Source: Urechis unicinctus
Taxonomy: Eukaryota; Annelida; Polychaeta; Xenopneusta; Urechidae
NCBI GenBank assembly: GCA_034190875.2
Contig: CM067343.1
Span: 23,995,213-24,059,212, forward strand
Length of the DNA: 64,000 nt
Direction of reading: 5' to 3'
Both the position numbers and the translations under genes were made by a program. The notes under the pieces were generated by a model. It saw only the letters and a program-made list of their open reading frames with translations. It ran no database searches and had not been told where the DNA came from. This document shows positions 41,901-53,860 of the stretch, one piece after another (position 1 is the first letter of the stretch; every line of letters begins with the position of its first letter).

Positions 41901-43445
41901 ATATGGCTAATATGATTGCTAGTTTGTTTTTAAAGAGCGAGCGTATCCCAGCACTAAGCAGCAGCAACTTAAATATATTAAAATAAAGTCGTAGACTAGT
42001 AAGGCCGCTTCATCAGATCAGGGATGATTACTTTTCTTTGTATATGGAAGCTCTCATTGAAGGTCATTATTACATGGTCGTTTTATGCGCCCAGTTTGCG
42101 TATGTACTAGTGACTATTTGCTAAGCAATTTGATTTGCGTGTCTGTCAGTATGACCACCTTCTTCAACTAAATGAAAATAGTCAGATACAAATTGGTTCA
42201 TATTTTCTTCTGTTAACTTGCTGTTCACAGGGTTCTTGCATGCTATGCAATTAATGATTTTTTTGGATATCAATAAGCGCCGTGGTCATGGTGGGAATTA
42301 GAGTGAGTTTAGGGTAGATTCAACTGCTATGTATTTTAGTTTGCTAAGTCGTTCTCTGCAAGTTAGAAACTTTACATTAACATATAGTAATCACAGAATT
42401 GATATAAACGCAGGCGGGTAAATTTGTAATGGGAATCTGAGTAAGGAGCAAGGTGGGTCACACGTAGATCCTGGAGAGTTATAATCAGGACTAAGTTTGC
42501 AGGTGGGTAGCTTCTTTAGAACAATCTGCACAGGAATCTACCATACCATCCTCTTCAATGATGTTGACGGATTATTTACTGAAGCTGTATATACTACTTG
42601 ATGTGGGAGAGGTATTGCGCACGTTTGCAACCCAGTCGAATGTAGCATAAAGTAATCCATTCCCTAACTGCAGCGGACTGTGCTCGTCTAGCCATGTGCA
42701 AGGTTCTAAGTTATGTAAACTGCAGCACAAATCTACAAAATGGATATGAAAATTATAAATTCAAATATTTGGCGAATATTATTGCACTTATTCTTTCAAA
42801 GTGCAGCTCCTCGCAACACCAAGCCCCAGCAATCAAAACATTTAATAAAAGACATGGACCATTTACGGTCGCTTTATCTGATCAAGTGGGACTTTTTCTC
42901 TTTTACATTGGGTGCATCTCTCCTCGGAGCACACTGGTACTTTTCAGGATTTGCTAGCTAAGTAAATTATGACGCATTGCGATATTTATGAAATCCTCTT
43001 ACAATCGTCATGATATCTTCCCTTTTCAGCGCCTCATTTTCAAACGGGTTCCTATGAACTTGGTAAGCAAGCAAGACGCACTTAATCTACCAATATGGAG
43101 TTACAGATTTTATCAAGCCAATATTCTTAGCATAGTCGGCCGCAGTAGATAACATACCAGGTAAGCTAACCCAAATAACCGCATAGACTATATGCTTTTA
43201 TGTAGAATATATTGGTCACATTTGAGTAGTCGGAATAAACCGCAACTTCTCATTCACTAAAAAACCCAGGTGCATCTCATGATTGTCTTGACACTAATAA
43301 ATTGAACATGCCATATAATGAATGCTTTTCATTGCGGTCGTATCCTCAATTTCTGTTTAACGCTTGGTTGATGATCCTCGTTGGCAGAATAACCCCATGG
43401 AAGAATGGATTAGTGAGATAACGTATCAGTTCAAGGGATTAGAAC
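41900..43445 (+). repeat. Array copy E, blocks mu and nu
   Basis: Mu (41900-42500) and the first part of nu (42500-42700) match copy B at about 95% in patches. Positions 42740-42930 match 34.02 and 51.39 kb. Positions 43080-43440 (CATAGTCGGCCGCAGTAGAT, ACGCTTGGTTGATGATCCTC) match 17.92-18.24 and 52.46-52.8 kb. Confidence 0.8.
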
Positions 43446-44650
43446 ACAGTGGTTTTCCATGTCAAGGGTCGGAGATAGGCTACCTGTTTTACGCATTTGG
43501 TTAGTGTCGTTTATGCGTGTGTATTGTAATGCACCCACCCACATTACCTTCCAAAACACCCAATGGAGTATTCAGTACGTAGATCGCAAATGTCTGCAAA
43601 AAATAGGTCGTATGCACTTTAGACACGAGGTCATACAAACCATTAAAAATACCATGTCATTATAAACTCTTGCCGTTTCTTAGACAAATAGATAGAGGAT
43701 GCAAGGGACATTGTAACTTTCTTGGAAGGAAATAAGAGATGATAACCTTCTATCAAAAACTATATGAAATACAAAAACAAACACACAACGTAATAATAAC
43801 AAAAAGGCTACAAATGCAGAAAGGACGCTATTGTACATGAGATGAAGCAAATACCAAATATATCACTGTGTTGTGATTGCTAAAATGCCATTTTTTGGAC
43901 AATTTCCAAACGGAATGTGCATGCACCAAAGGGCAAAGGCTCATCAAGTTTTCAATTTCATGAACTTGATGGAGAAGTGATATCGCAGCCGTGCTGAATC
44001 TAAAAATATACTACCTCCTGTACCCATTGGGCAGGCAAAGAAGTTCTCAGTCATCATTAATTAACTTATTTGTATATGCCTTGTTCTGTATATATATATT
44101 TCACAAGTGTATTTAGAAGAGACGGGATACTGTAACGACACATCATTTGAAGCGTCTATTACATGTTGCTTCTAAAGCAATATGTATGTAGATGAGACAG
44201 GAAACTGTAACGACACTTCATTAAGAGAGCCAACGTCATGTTGCTTCAGCAGCAAGGTAGCATATGGATAATAATTTATTTCATTACTTATCATTAAGCA
44301 TTACAACGAGATATATTGTGAAAGACTGCGCTAAACTCATCACATCAAAAGCAGGCTTTGCCCTGTTCTAAGCAACGGAACAGTGTTGGAAAAATACAGT
44401 GGTAATATAATTTATCCAATTACAATACGCCTAATCAGAATTTACCGAAATCACATGATACGAGAAAGATAAATATTAATTTCGTACGCAAATGCCATTT
44501 AAGGCAGTAAAGCAAATGCTGCTTAGACTCAGGTATGTCATTAAACCGCCACAGTGCAAGCAAACAAAAATGATAATAAAGCGTATTGGTCTCATTTGAA
44601 CGCCCATATATTACAATCATTGCTCCGATGTCCCCATAATCATAATGCTG
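43445..44650 (+). repeat. Array copy E, blocks xi and omicron (truncated)
   Basis: Xi (43445-44460) follows copy B closely, including the duplicated ACATGTTGCTTCTAAAGCAA element. Rho is absent. Omicron (44470-44650) has an internal deletion: after AAGCAAACAAAAATGAT it jumps to AATAAAGCGTATTGGTCTCA. Confidence 0.8.
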
Positions 44651-47600
44651 CTAAATGAATGGCTACCACATAAAACCAAAGAGTTTATAGCAACTCTATC
44701 GGCGGTGATCGCTTCCCTGATTGTAATACATTGCAATCTTAAGGTGGCGCTACCGTGTGACAAACAAAAGCACATGGGAATACTGGGCTGACATCACTGC
44801 GTTTGGTGTGAGAGTCTTTAATTATCATCCTGGTCTCCATATAGCATTTTTCTTCTTTAAAATTGATCCCCTATGTTGAAATAATTCATAATATCTGAGT
44901 GCAGCATGAACACTGCATAAGGAAAATTCAACTTGCAATAAAAAATACTGAATAATTGATCAATGCAATGTCATGCATTGCCAAATCATGCCTATATAAT
45001 GTATGTCCGTCCAATCCCAATCAAAGTGTCTGTGTGTTATGATACGAGTAGAATCACTTGGGTTCAATTCTATCCTACATCAATAGTCACTTGTCAATAT
45101 GTTTTCAATTATATATTGCACAATTATCTTCGAAATATTCGTATATGTTGTGGCTCACATATATTTGCAGCATAACGCACCGATGGCTCAAAACCTCTCG
45201 CATCATAACTAACTTGGGGCTCACAACCATCTTCAGCATAACTCACCGGTGGATCACAGCCAATCGCAGCAAAAAATCCAAGATATATTCTACAACGTTT
45301 TATGACGTTGATTCATTGTGAACAGCTAAGAGCAGCTAAGAGCCGCAATCATGCCTCCCCAGTTATTACCCTTAGATTATATTGCTTAGCTTAGGAATGA
45401 TCCATTGCCCATATGGCAGTGTAGCAATTGTACATCTGCGTCTGTGTGGATTATTATTATCTTTGTGTTAGCAGAGTTAATTTCATGAGACTCTCAAAAG
45501 CTCGTGCCTGGCTCTTATCAGACTCAATCGCCGCTTCGTTCACTTATTACGATACTAAATATGGTCTTAAAACAAAGCAACCGTCTGCAATTTAAGTGTC
45601 TGCAAAGTCGATTATATACCGCAGTAATCAGTGTCTAGTGATTGATGTACTTGGAAAAGCGCGTTATTAGTTCTGCTACGGAATCTGCTTTAATCCCTGG
45701 TGTTTTATCACATGACAAGCGTTATTTCGAATTCATAGTGTTGTTATTTTTATGTAGTTTCGATACCTCGTTCGGCTAGGTTCAGATACACGGATTTCAA
45801 AACCTTGTCTTGGACCTTTTTATACGATGTAATCTAAATCAGTAGTTAAAATGGACAATGGTCGTTGCAACTTGGCTCGATCGACATAATGATTTAATAG
45901 AAAAGACAATTTACCCTATCAAATAGGTTGCCGTGGTTTTTAAAACGTCGTGTCTGCATTTGAATTGTTCGGTATTATCCTTATCATAAATTGCCTGTAT
46001 TCACGTAGAACAATTAAGTCGTCTTATGCCAGTATTGGTTGTCAAGATTCTAACAAGTGTGGTAGGATATCGTTGCAACTATACAATTTAGGCGTGGATC
46101 GATATTTGTACCAGTGCTCTTCCATCAATAGGTAAATTAGGGTCATTGTGTGCTGATAGCACTTCAACTCAGGCGCTTATTCTTAAATAACTGAACGGGG
46201 ACGGGGTGGATGTGTGACGCCTTTTGTGAATCTATGCACAACCATTTGTGCTGTGATTTTTCAAAGGGTCGACAAAGATCATTTTCAATTTAATAACCTT
46301 GCAGGAGTAATTAGTTAGATAAAAAACTACTTTATTAAGAATTTGATTGACAGATTTCGTTAATAAAGCGATCATATCAATATGATTTGACAGCAGCATA
46401 GTCATCACTTTAATTAAAACAAAGCTGGGGTTAATGACGCTTCACGTTATCAATTTTAATGTCGCGCTTTTGCGTTTGATGATTCTTGCATGAACTTAAG
46501 ACTATTTTCTATTGCGCCGCTTGTTAATGGTCTGAATGTCTTAGTGCCATAATGACATGTCATTGACAACAAGTCAATTATGCATTGTGCGAACTAATTT
46601 TGCGTACAGGCTGCTTTTAAGTATTGCTTTCTCAGATGATTCTCACAATTCCTGCAGAACTATTCCATCGGTCGTCCAACAACGTATAGGTTGCGTCTCT
46701 TCAAATCAGACAAACACGCATTGACAATCAAGGTCTATTTACGTGTCAAAAGCAAACTGATTATTATAGTAGGCACTCACTCACCCATCTCTCGTACATG
46801 CAAGAGATTTCCCATAACGTTTTATGGCGTTGATTCAATATGAACAACTTAGCCCCGGAGGCATGCTTGAAGCCAAAAGTAAACGCAATTAAAACCTTCG
46901 ATGCGTTTGTTGTACGCATAATAATTTCTTTTGGAATTTGCAAAACTCATTTCGACATTACCAAATGTACGTGTTCTGTATCAGCATAGTTGCTACTCAG
47001 TGTAGGAGTTGTTGACATAAATTGAAAGAATCGAACCTGATCAGCACAACTACAACCACGTTAAATCTGTGGATATGGCACGTCGTATATCTTCTATAGT
47101 ATTATTAGCTGACTAACTCTCCATAACAATAAACTCCTCGTGTGTGCTTGTACCGAACCGCGTAGGCAATCATGTGGTAACCGAAAATTTATTCACTGAG
47201 TCAGATTCAATTTCTTCTAAATGAGGCAACTCATGTATGCCCCTTTGATTGTGTCACTTTCAATGAATAAATATGAGTGATAAGCGTGCGCAACTTTATG
47301 ACATACGCCTTAATTATACGTCATGAATGTACTTTGCAAGATCAGACTTTATGTATATTTTCCGCCACATATTATATTTCATGTGCCTATCGCTTAAGAA
47401 CTGTGTTTCTTTGATACGTGTATTACGATACAAGCAGTTCTTATTCAGCCATGGTATGCATGATATGATGTACTAAGCCTCGAAAAGAGACCAGTGATCA
47501 GCATTTAGTCTACGAATTCGACACGCAGTCGTCTCTTACAAAACACTATATATCTCCATTATTTCTCAGATTGCCATTTAAATGGAATGATTCTACCCCA

Positions 47601-47745
47601 CTCAATCAAATACACGAGGCTATTATGAACTTTGCTTGAGCTACAGTAAGCAATCAATCAACATGATGTCATGACTCGAAGGGTAAGGTCCAACAATTCC
47701 TAGCCAACGCAATTATATTAAATGCATAACATGCTAACTCACTTT
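44650..47745 (+). repeat. Array copy F, beta to long eta
   Basis: The lead (44650-44815; GGCGGTGATCGCTTCCCTGA, AAGGTGGCGCTACCGTG) is shared only with copy G (55.97-56.09 kb). Beta is 44815-45150, gamma 45165-45275, delta 45410-45850, zeta 46139-46560 and eta 46600-47100. The long extension (47100-47745) is shared only with copy H (62.99-63.61 kb), ending with CAATCAATCAACATGATGTC. The second conserved motif lies at about 46817. Confidence 0.85.
45165..45275 (+). repeat. Gamma minisatellite, about three units
   Basis: Units of about 33 bp (CAGCATAACTCACCGGTGG type), more diverged from each other than those in copies G and H. It is followed 20 bases later by the conserved ACGTTTTATGACGTTGATTC motif. 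Confidence 0.85.
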
Positions 47746-49020
47746 CACTGAGTTTCCTAGGGAAACCACGTGACAGGTGCGCTATTTATCTTCAATTTGA
47801 GTAGTGTATCTAACCAAAAGACTCAGGTGTATTAGTGACTGCCGGTTGTTTAAAAAAGAGGGAATTAAAATGTTGAAAACAATTTTGACTGCGTGTGCCA
47901 TCATAATTCTAGAAAAAAACTGGAAGGGGACCATATATGTTGCTGTTGGACTATCTTAAGCCGTTAAATTTGCAAACATGCAATGCTATGGCTTACGTTG
48001 CGGCCATCTATGTAATAATAGCATCTACCGAATTTTCCAATAAGCCAGTTACAAGAATATGTTCTGCCTGTAAATTAATCAGATAATTTAGAAGACATTT
48101 TAGCGATAGAAGTTCATAGCAGGACAGAATCACCGAGATTATTTTATACCCAACTCGGAAGAAGAAACGCCGATGTCTTTCTTATCTGCGCCGACAGCCA
48201 CACAGCAACTGACCCTGGTCGGTGATGATCACATATTGTGTACATATATTCATGAACCCGTGACTGCTTTGTATGCCATCTAAAGTAATCATACATTTAT
48301 GGTGACAAACGGCATAGATATTTATAGCATTCCGGGCGCCGTTGAACATGATGTGGCAGCAACAGGAATACACTTTTCAATTTGAGCCCATAGTATCCAT
48401 CCATGATGTTGTTTTCGAAAGTCGATCTATCAATAATTGCTCCTCAAGGAATCCTTAAGTCAGCAAAACTCACCTTGCTCATCGGAGTCTATTCATGGTT
48501 TGCAATAGCCGTCAATGTGTAGTAGGTACTTAATGGTGTATCTGTTTGACCCATGTCCAACTCTCAATTTTGTGAGCGTTTGCGATTGATGAAAAAGTTT
48601 CATGTTTGTTGTAGTCAATAGACATGTCTACCAGCGTTAGCATGTTCAGTTAACTAGAGTCCTTCACTAAATCGATCGCAAAATTCGGGGAATTGATGTA
48701 TTCGTTGTAATCATTGTTTTAGAAATAAGCTCGCCTGGATATGATTAGATTCGAACTAGCAGTACGTATTTTTCAGTCATGACAAATGTGAAAAAACGGC
48801 GATTCATTTAGGGAAGCCATTTGAAGTAACCACGAGAACGTTCCCTTCAACCACAATCTACCACGGTACAAAAATAGCGTGTGGCTGAGTACGGTCTATG
48901 ATCATTTAGTCAGCGTGTTCTCAAAACCCATGGCACACCTTAATGTCAAAAAAACAACTAACCTACCGTGCACCTTAATATACAAAAACATCTAGTTTAG
49001 CTTGAATGACCCCTATACAG
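47746..49020. other. Unique segment, start of the 47.75-51.15 kb insert
   Basis: Homology to copy H ends near 47745 and I find no match for this stretch. A 63-codon minus frame (48373-48182) lacks usable splice sites on both sides and is not called. Otherwise AT-rich sequence with no recognisable feature. Confidence 0.45.
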
Positions 49021-49226
49021 GGTTGTGGATTTCGCTTTTGGTTTTCGGATTCGTCAATGCGCATGGATGAATTGTTCATGCAACAGATTGTGTGTGCAAT
49101 GACAGATGCCCCTGCCGATATTTTCATAGATAAATACCTCTGTCTATATTTTTATATGTGTCATCAGGTCTTGCTGTCTTTAGGTGATTTAAAGTATAGT
49201 CCTAGAGCACTAGAAAGTTTCTGCTG
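49021..49226 (+). CDS. Possible internal coding exon, unknown protein
   Basis: An acceptor CCCCTATACAG|GG at 49020 and a good donor CTGCTG|GTAAGC at 49226 bound 206 bases with one open frame of 68 codons plus two bases. It contains SSMRMDELFMQQIVCAMTD and LLSLGDLKYSPRALESFCW. The frame is also open upstream of the acceptor, so the splice boundaries are not forced. The peptide has ordinary protein composition without obvious repeat bias, but no domain is recognised. It lies in sequence unique to copy F and on the opposite strand to the other exon candidates. An open frame of this length can arise by chance, so this is a weak call. Confidence 0.2.
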
Positions 49227-49604
49227 GTAAGCATGAAAAGTGTTTTTAACAAAACACAATGGTTGCTGAACAACATTAAGACTCACATCGACTTCTGCAT
49301 TTGAAAAGCAATCCTTGTCATTTAACGAATAAGTAAGGATAAAGAGCTACAAGGTACCTTTGATTTTTTGTGAACTAAACGGCGGATAAAACGGCATTTA
49401 ACAGTCTTTCAATGCTTCAAATTGAAACGCCAAGCGAAATACCAAGCTATATATTTAATGTAAGGGTCGTTTCTGATGAAGTTGCATGGTTTGACGTTAG
49501 GTCGGTTTACATAATTCGCTTCGCTGCAGAGGATTCAAATATGGATTCATAGTCCATAGTGTTCGTCATGCAAAGCTAAATTGGTTTCCTTCGTTCAGGA
49601 TGGA
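49227..49604. other. Unique segment without a recognised feature
   Basis: About 380 bases after the exon candidate with no array match, no long open frame and no repeat structure that I can see. Confidence 0.5.
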
Positions 49605-49955
49605 CACAACAAACAGGGGCCATCTACTGACGACGACTGCTGTGCTCAACACGGGGGCTTAGCAAGATGCACCCACTAAAGACAACCACTGTGCTCATCA
49701 CGGGGGCTAAGTAAGAGGCATTTAATAAAGACGACTGCTTTGCTCATCACGGGGGCTTAGCAAGAGGCACCTCCTGAAGAAGACCAATAAAATCATCACA
49801 GGGACTTAGCAAAAGGCATCTATTGAAGAAGACCTCTGTGCTCCTCACAGGGGCTTAGCAAGAGACAGCTACTGAAGACAACCTCTGTGCTCATCACAGG
49901 GGCTTAGCAAGAGGCATCTACTTAAGACAACCGATGTGCTTATCACAGCAGATGT
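49605..49955 (+). repeat. Minisatellite, about 6.5 units of 49-50 bp
   Basis: The unit reads approximately GTGCTCATCACAGGGGCTTA, then GCAAGAGGCATCTACTGAAG, then ACAACCTCT. The GGGGCTTAGC word recurs near 49655, 49704, 49753, 49803, 49851 and 49901. Early units carry CACGGGGGC and later units CACAGGGGC, so the variants are ordered along the array. The unit length is not a multiple of three and TAG recurs in it, so it is not coding. It does not occur elsewhere in the window. Confidence 0.92.
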
Positions 49956-51150
49956 TTGGCGTGACGTTACGACTTGTGAGTGAATGTGCCAGCACGGAGC
50001 GCATTGTTACTTTCCCGGCGCTCAAGCGCACGTCCTGTTCTTTTATCTTTTAATGATGGCATTACGTTGTACCAACTTTAAATACCTCGGCTTATTTTTA
50101 CTTGTAAAACATTGTGCGTGATTGTTCTGTTTTCGTCCACAGCATCTGAATCCCTCTCTACGTTAGATGCAATCCTACTGCTGTAGCCCTTGTTTTTCTC
50201 TTTATTGGTGGTCATCAATCAGTTCAACCCCACATGGGGTATCACATATTAGCAGATGATGAATATAGCTTACAACAGAATGGCTGCTGACTCTGTTGGT
50301 CATGGTGCTCTTTTGTCTATGCCTTCGTGCCAGGGCTACGCGTCAGTGTATAATCGTACTTAGGTGAGTAGCGTATAGCTCATACCAGAATTATACATCA
50401 GTCTTACTTATAAGTATACGGACGTGAGCCGTGTACGGTTCGTGCGACTCTTAAGTGATCGTGTCAGGCTATTATCAGAATGCCATCATGTTTCAAATAC
50501 TTATACAACCTGTTTTTAACACAAGGTAGATGTGACAGAACCTCTTAAAACGAGACAACGGCCTTGAAATACCCTGTCATCAGATCTTGCGAATGGGTGA
50601 GCCATGAATTCATCGACCAACCTAGCATTATGATTCACACATTAGCTTCCGCTCGCACCTATATATATTGCTTTGTCACGTAACTAGCTAAATATCGCCT
50701 CGACTTATAATTCAAATATGCTTGTACCTCACGGTTTATCTGCAATTGATATTTAGTTGGCAATGATTGAGAAATAAAATCGACGGGTGTACGCTTTTTG
50801 TACAATACCCAAGATTTATTCGCAGGATATATGTTGTTTCTTAATCCATAATCCCGCCAACCATTCAACAATTATTCTTTAAAATTTGCCCACGATCCAG
50901 GATAACAATGATACAGGATGTTATGATAAAATGACGCGTCTGCGCAGGGCTACTTCAACATAAATCATACTGGAATGAGGCTGGTGTTATCATTTTTATA
51001 ACCACTGTATCTGACAGGGTACAGTTTTTCAATTAGGTATGTTGACTACAGTGACTTCAGATAAAACATTATGATAGCATCATTTACACATTTCATACAC
51101 CGTGTATGTCAAAACGTACCCAACTATTTTGAGCCTTTCTGAAACACCGT
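49956..51150. other. Unique segment, end of the 47.75-51.15 kb insert
   Basis: Relatively G+C-rich near 49960-50480. A minus frame (50871-50659) reads protein-like (GWRDYGLRNNIYPANKSWV) and ends at TAG overlapping a weak AG|GTGCGA donor. No credible acceptor is present, so it is only noted. No array match was found until about 51150. Confidence 0.35.
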
Positions 51151-52030
51151 GATAGAACAATCTGCAAAGGAACCTACCATATGATCCTCTTTAATGATGT
51201 TGACGGATTATTCACTGAAGCTGTATACAGCTTGATGTGAGGGAGGTAATCCACACGTTTGCTACCCAGTCGAATTTAGCATAAAGTAACCCGTTCCCGA
51301 ACTGCAGCGGACTGTGCTCATCTAGCCATGTGCAAGGTTCTAAGTCATGTGAACTGCAGCACAAATCTACCAAAGGGAATTAGATAATTATAAATTAAAA
51401 TATTTGGTATATATGATGGCACTTATCCTTTCAAAGCTCAGCTTATCACAGCAACGAGCGCCAGCAGCCTAGTCATTTTAACCTAAGCCATAGGCCATTT
51501 ACGGTCGCTTTATCTGATCATGTTGGACGATTTCTCTTTTGCATTAGGTGCATCTCTCCGCGGAGCTCATTAATGCTTTTTAAGAATTGCTATCTATTTA
51601 AGAGAATTATGGTCCTCTTGCAATCGCTACGATATCCGCCCCCCCCCCCTTTTCAGCGCCACTTTTATACCTACCATATCCGGCCTATTGTAGACGGCCT
51701 GCTGTAGACCATCATTCCATCAGTTCATCAACTGACATTCTACCCATGGTCCGTCAAACCAGTGAAACTCTCTTCACGCATCAGGAACTTTTCAAGTTTT
51801 ACGACCAATCTGAGCAGAGAAGTACTCGCCCATCGGTCTATTGACTCGACCAATCTCATATGCGTGAAGGGAATATCTGATATCATTTGCTAAGGTTATT
51901 TTCATGTCTACATGCAAACGCTTCGTGACATTTCTAAAAGCTTGAGGATTGTACAGCGTGCTATCAACATGCTAGTATTTATTGTTGCATGCGATTGAAC
52001 AATAGTTGTGAAAGCCGAGTCGTGATATGT
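51150..52030 (+). repeat. Array copy F, nu block
   Basis: Positions 51155-51330 match 17.7-17.88 and 42.52-42.7 kb (GACGGATTATTCACTGAAGC, CCGAACTGCAGCGGACTGTG). Positions 51390-51570 match 34.02 and 42.74 kb. Positions 51600-51880 match 34.26-34.5 kb. A run of ten C bases lies at about 51640. Lambda and mu are absent, replaced by the unique insert. Confidence 0.8.
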
Positions 52031-52225
52031 ATCGGAATTTGAATACGATGACAATTATAGTTAATATGAAAATGTCGGTTTTGACGATGGTGACGACAGT
52101 AATGATGATGATGACGACGACGACGATGATGATGATCAGGATGATCATGATGATCATGATAATCATGAACGTGATTATGATCATGATGTTCATGATGTTC
52201 ATGATGTTCATGATGATCATTATCT
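52031..52225 (+). repeat. (GAT)n tract of copy F with TGATCA palindromes
   Basis: Orthologous to the tract at 34.69 kb by its lead sequence. It begins as GATGATGACGACGAC and then changes to ATGATCATGATG and CATGATGTT units, creating several TGATCA palindromes. Confidence 0.88.
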
Positions 52226-53460
52226 TGACATTGCTAAATGTTCAGCAAAACTAGAGTATATAATCCTATCATGACATGAGCCATGTTTCTATTTTCATAG
52301 ACAAAACTAAAGTTGGGCAATTAGTTGTCTTCCAGGTTTCGGCATGTATACATCAGCACACAAATCCTCCATTTAAAGTGGGTTCCTACGCATATCAATG
52401 CATATTGCCAAAACATGTGCTGAGCCAGCAAGACGCAACTGTACAAATTTTGCCCATATTCTCAGCAGAGTCGGCCTCTTAGATTGTCACAGTAGATAAT
52501 ATTCCCGGTAAGCTAACCCAGATAAATGCATATACAATATGCTTTTATGGAGCATCAAGTGGCCACATTAATTAGAAAAATGCAAATAGAATTCATGCAG
52601 TTCAGTAGTCGAAATAAACCCCAACTTCTCGTTCACTGAAATGACCCAGCTGTATTTTATGATTGTCTGGACACCAATGAATTAAATATGCCATGTAATG
52701 AATGCCTTTCACTGCGGTCGTGTCCTTACTTTCCGTTTAACGCTTGGTTGATGATCCTCGTTGGCAGAGTAACCCCATGGCAGAATGGATTAGTGAGATA
52801 ACATAATAGCTAAAGGGAATGAGATTGACAATATATGTGTGTAATCGTATGTGCAACATATACCTGCTCTGATCCGTTATAAATTCAAAAGTCGGCGACA
52901 GATACACCTATACGCCTTTGAATGGATGCCTTGCATATCAAACTTGCTGTTGTCAATTCTAACTGCTTCCACATGCCATCAATGTGTCGGGGTCAGCGAT
53001 TATCTCGCTTATCGCGGATACGCACGTATTTGTGAATATTTTTCAGCTAGTATCACAGTCGCACCATAAGGACTAGAAAAATGATGGAACAAATGAGGTT
53101 TACTAACCACATTATTGTTGGATCTCATTAGCACGTTAATGTGACCATCATTGTCATCTGAGATCGCTGGGGAATACAATGAGGCAAGAATGGTTACAAA
53201 TGAAATGACAAATTTAAAATGGTACCTTAGTGGCAGCATAGGAACAGTTCAGCTTATTGCCACGGTAGATTGCAATGCCTAGCAAACCGTTGTCATTAAG
53301 TACAACCACATTTTCAATGAGGTTACTCAAATATGCTGCCGCTTTATCGTGGCAACTGCTGGGCAACCGCACAATACAATCTTACCTTCCTCACCCAAAC
53401 GTTTCGACATTATTAATTGTCATAGTTTCTCCAATTCAATCCGTGCAACTTTTATGAGGA
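52226..53460 (+). repeat. Array copy F, remaining nu blocks
   Basis: Positions 52450-52810 match 17.92-18.24 and 43.1-43.44 kb (ACGCTTGGTTGATGATCCTC is identical). Positions 52820-53300 match 18.25-18.75 kb. The first 200 bases and the last 150 look unique. Short frames are not conserved. Confidence 0.75.
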
Positions 53461-53860
53461 CATGGGTGTATAATAGTGCTTTATGCGTTCATCAAACAAT
53501 TCGATGCCGGCATTGACATGGGATTTCCTCTCACTCTCACTAGCACTTTTCCCTCACTGTCTCATCATCGGTGATAACAGACGTTTGCGTACATGCCTCA
53601 GATAAATTGATCCAATGGTCATCGCAATCCGCTTTTGGTTACATTATATAAGATCTTGACCGGTGCTGTCATTGGCCTGAGCAGGGCATATACGGGAAAT
53701 AATCTTTATTGCATCATGTGTGGCGACAAGGTGCATGTGGCGCTGACCTTGAAGTTTGCATTGCTTATTACACCGATGAACATTAGATCATTTCTCATTA
53801 ACCGAAAACTTTTATTCGGGATTAATCCCTATCCAACGTTTTGCTGGTTTATAAATATTT
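53460..53860. other. Short unique segment with an open frame
   Basis: A plus frame of 78 codons (53635-53871) starts at a GTG-type or upstream codon and reads hydrophobic with Cys pairs (NNLYCIMCGDKVHVAL). It runs into block rho at its end, where copy D has no such frame. No splice sites of quality were found. Not called as a gene. Confidence 0.3.

Noticed and set aside
48182-48373. Cys-rich minus-strand exon
   Set aside because: No acceptor upstream and no GT donor of quality downstream. Length within chance.
50659-50871. Minus-strand protein-like frame
   Set aside because: No convincing acceptor, only a weak donor at the stop, and no recognisable family.
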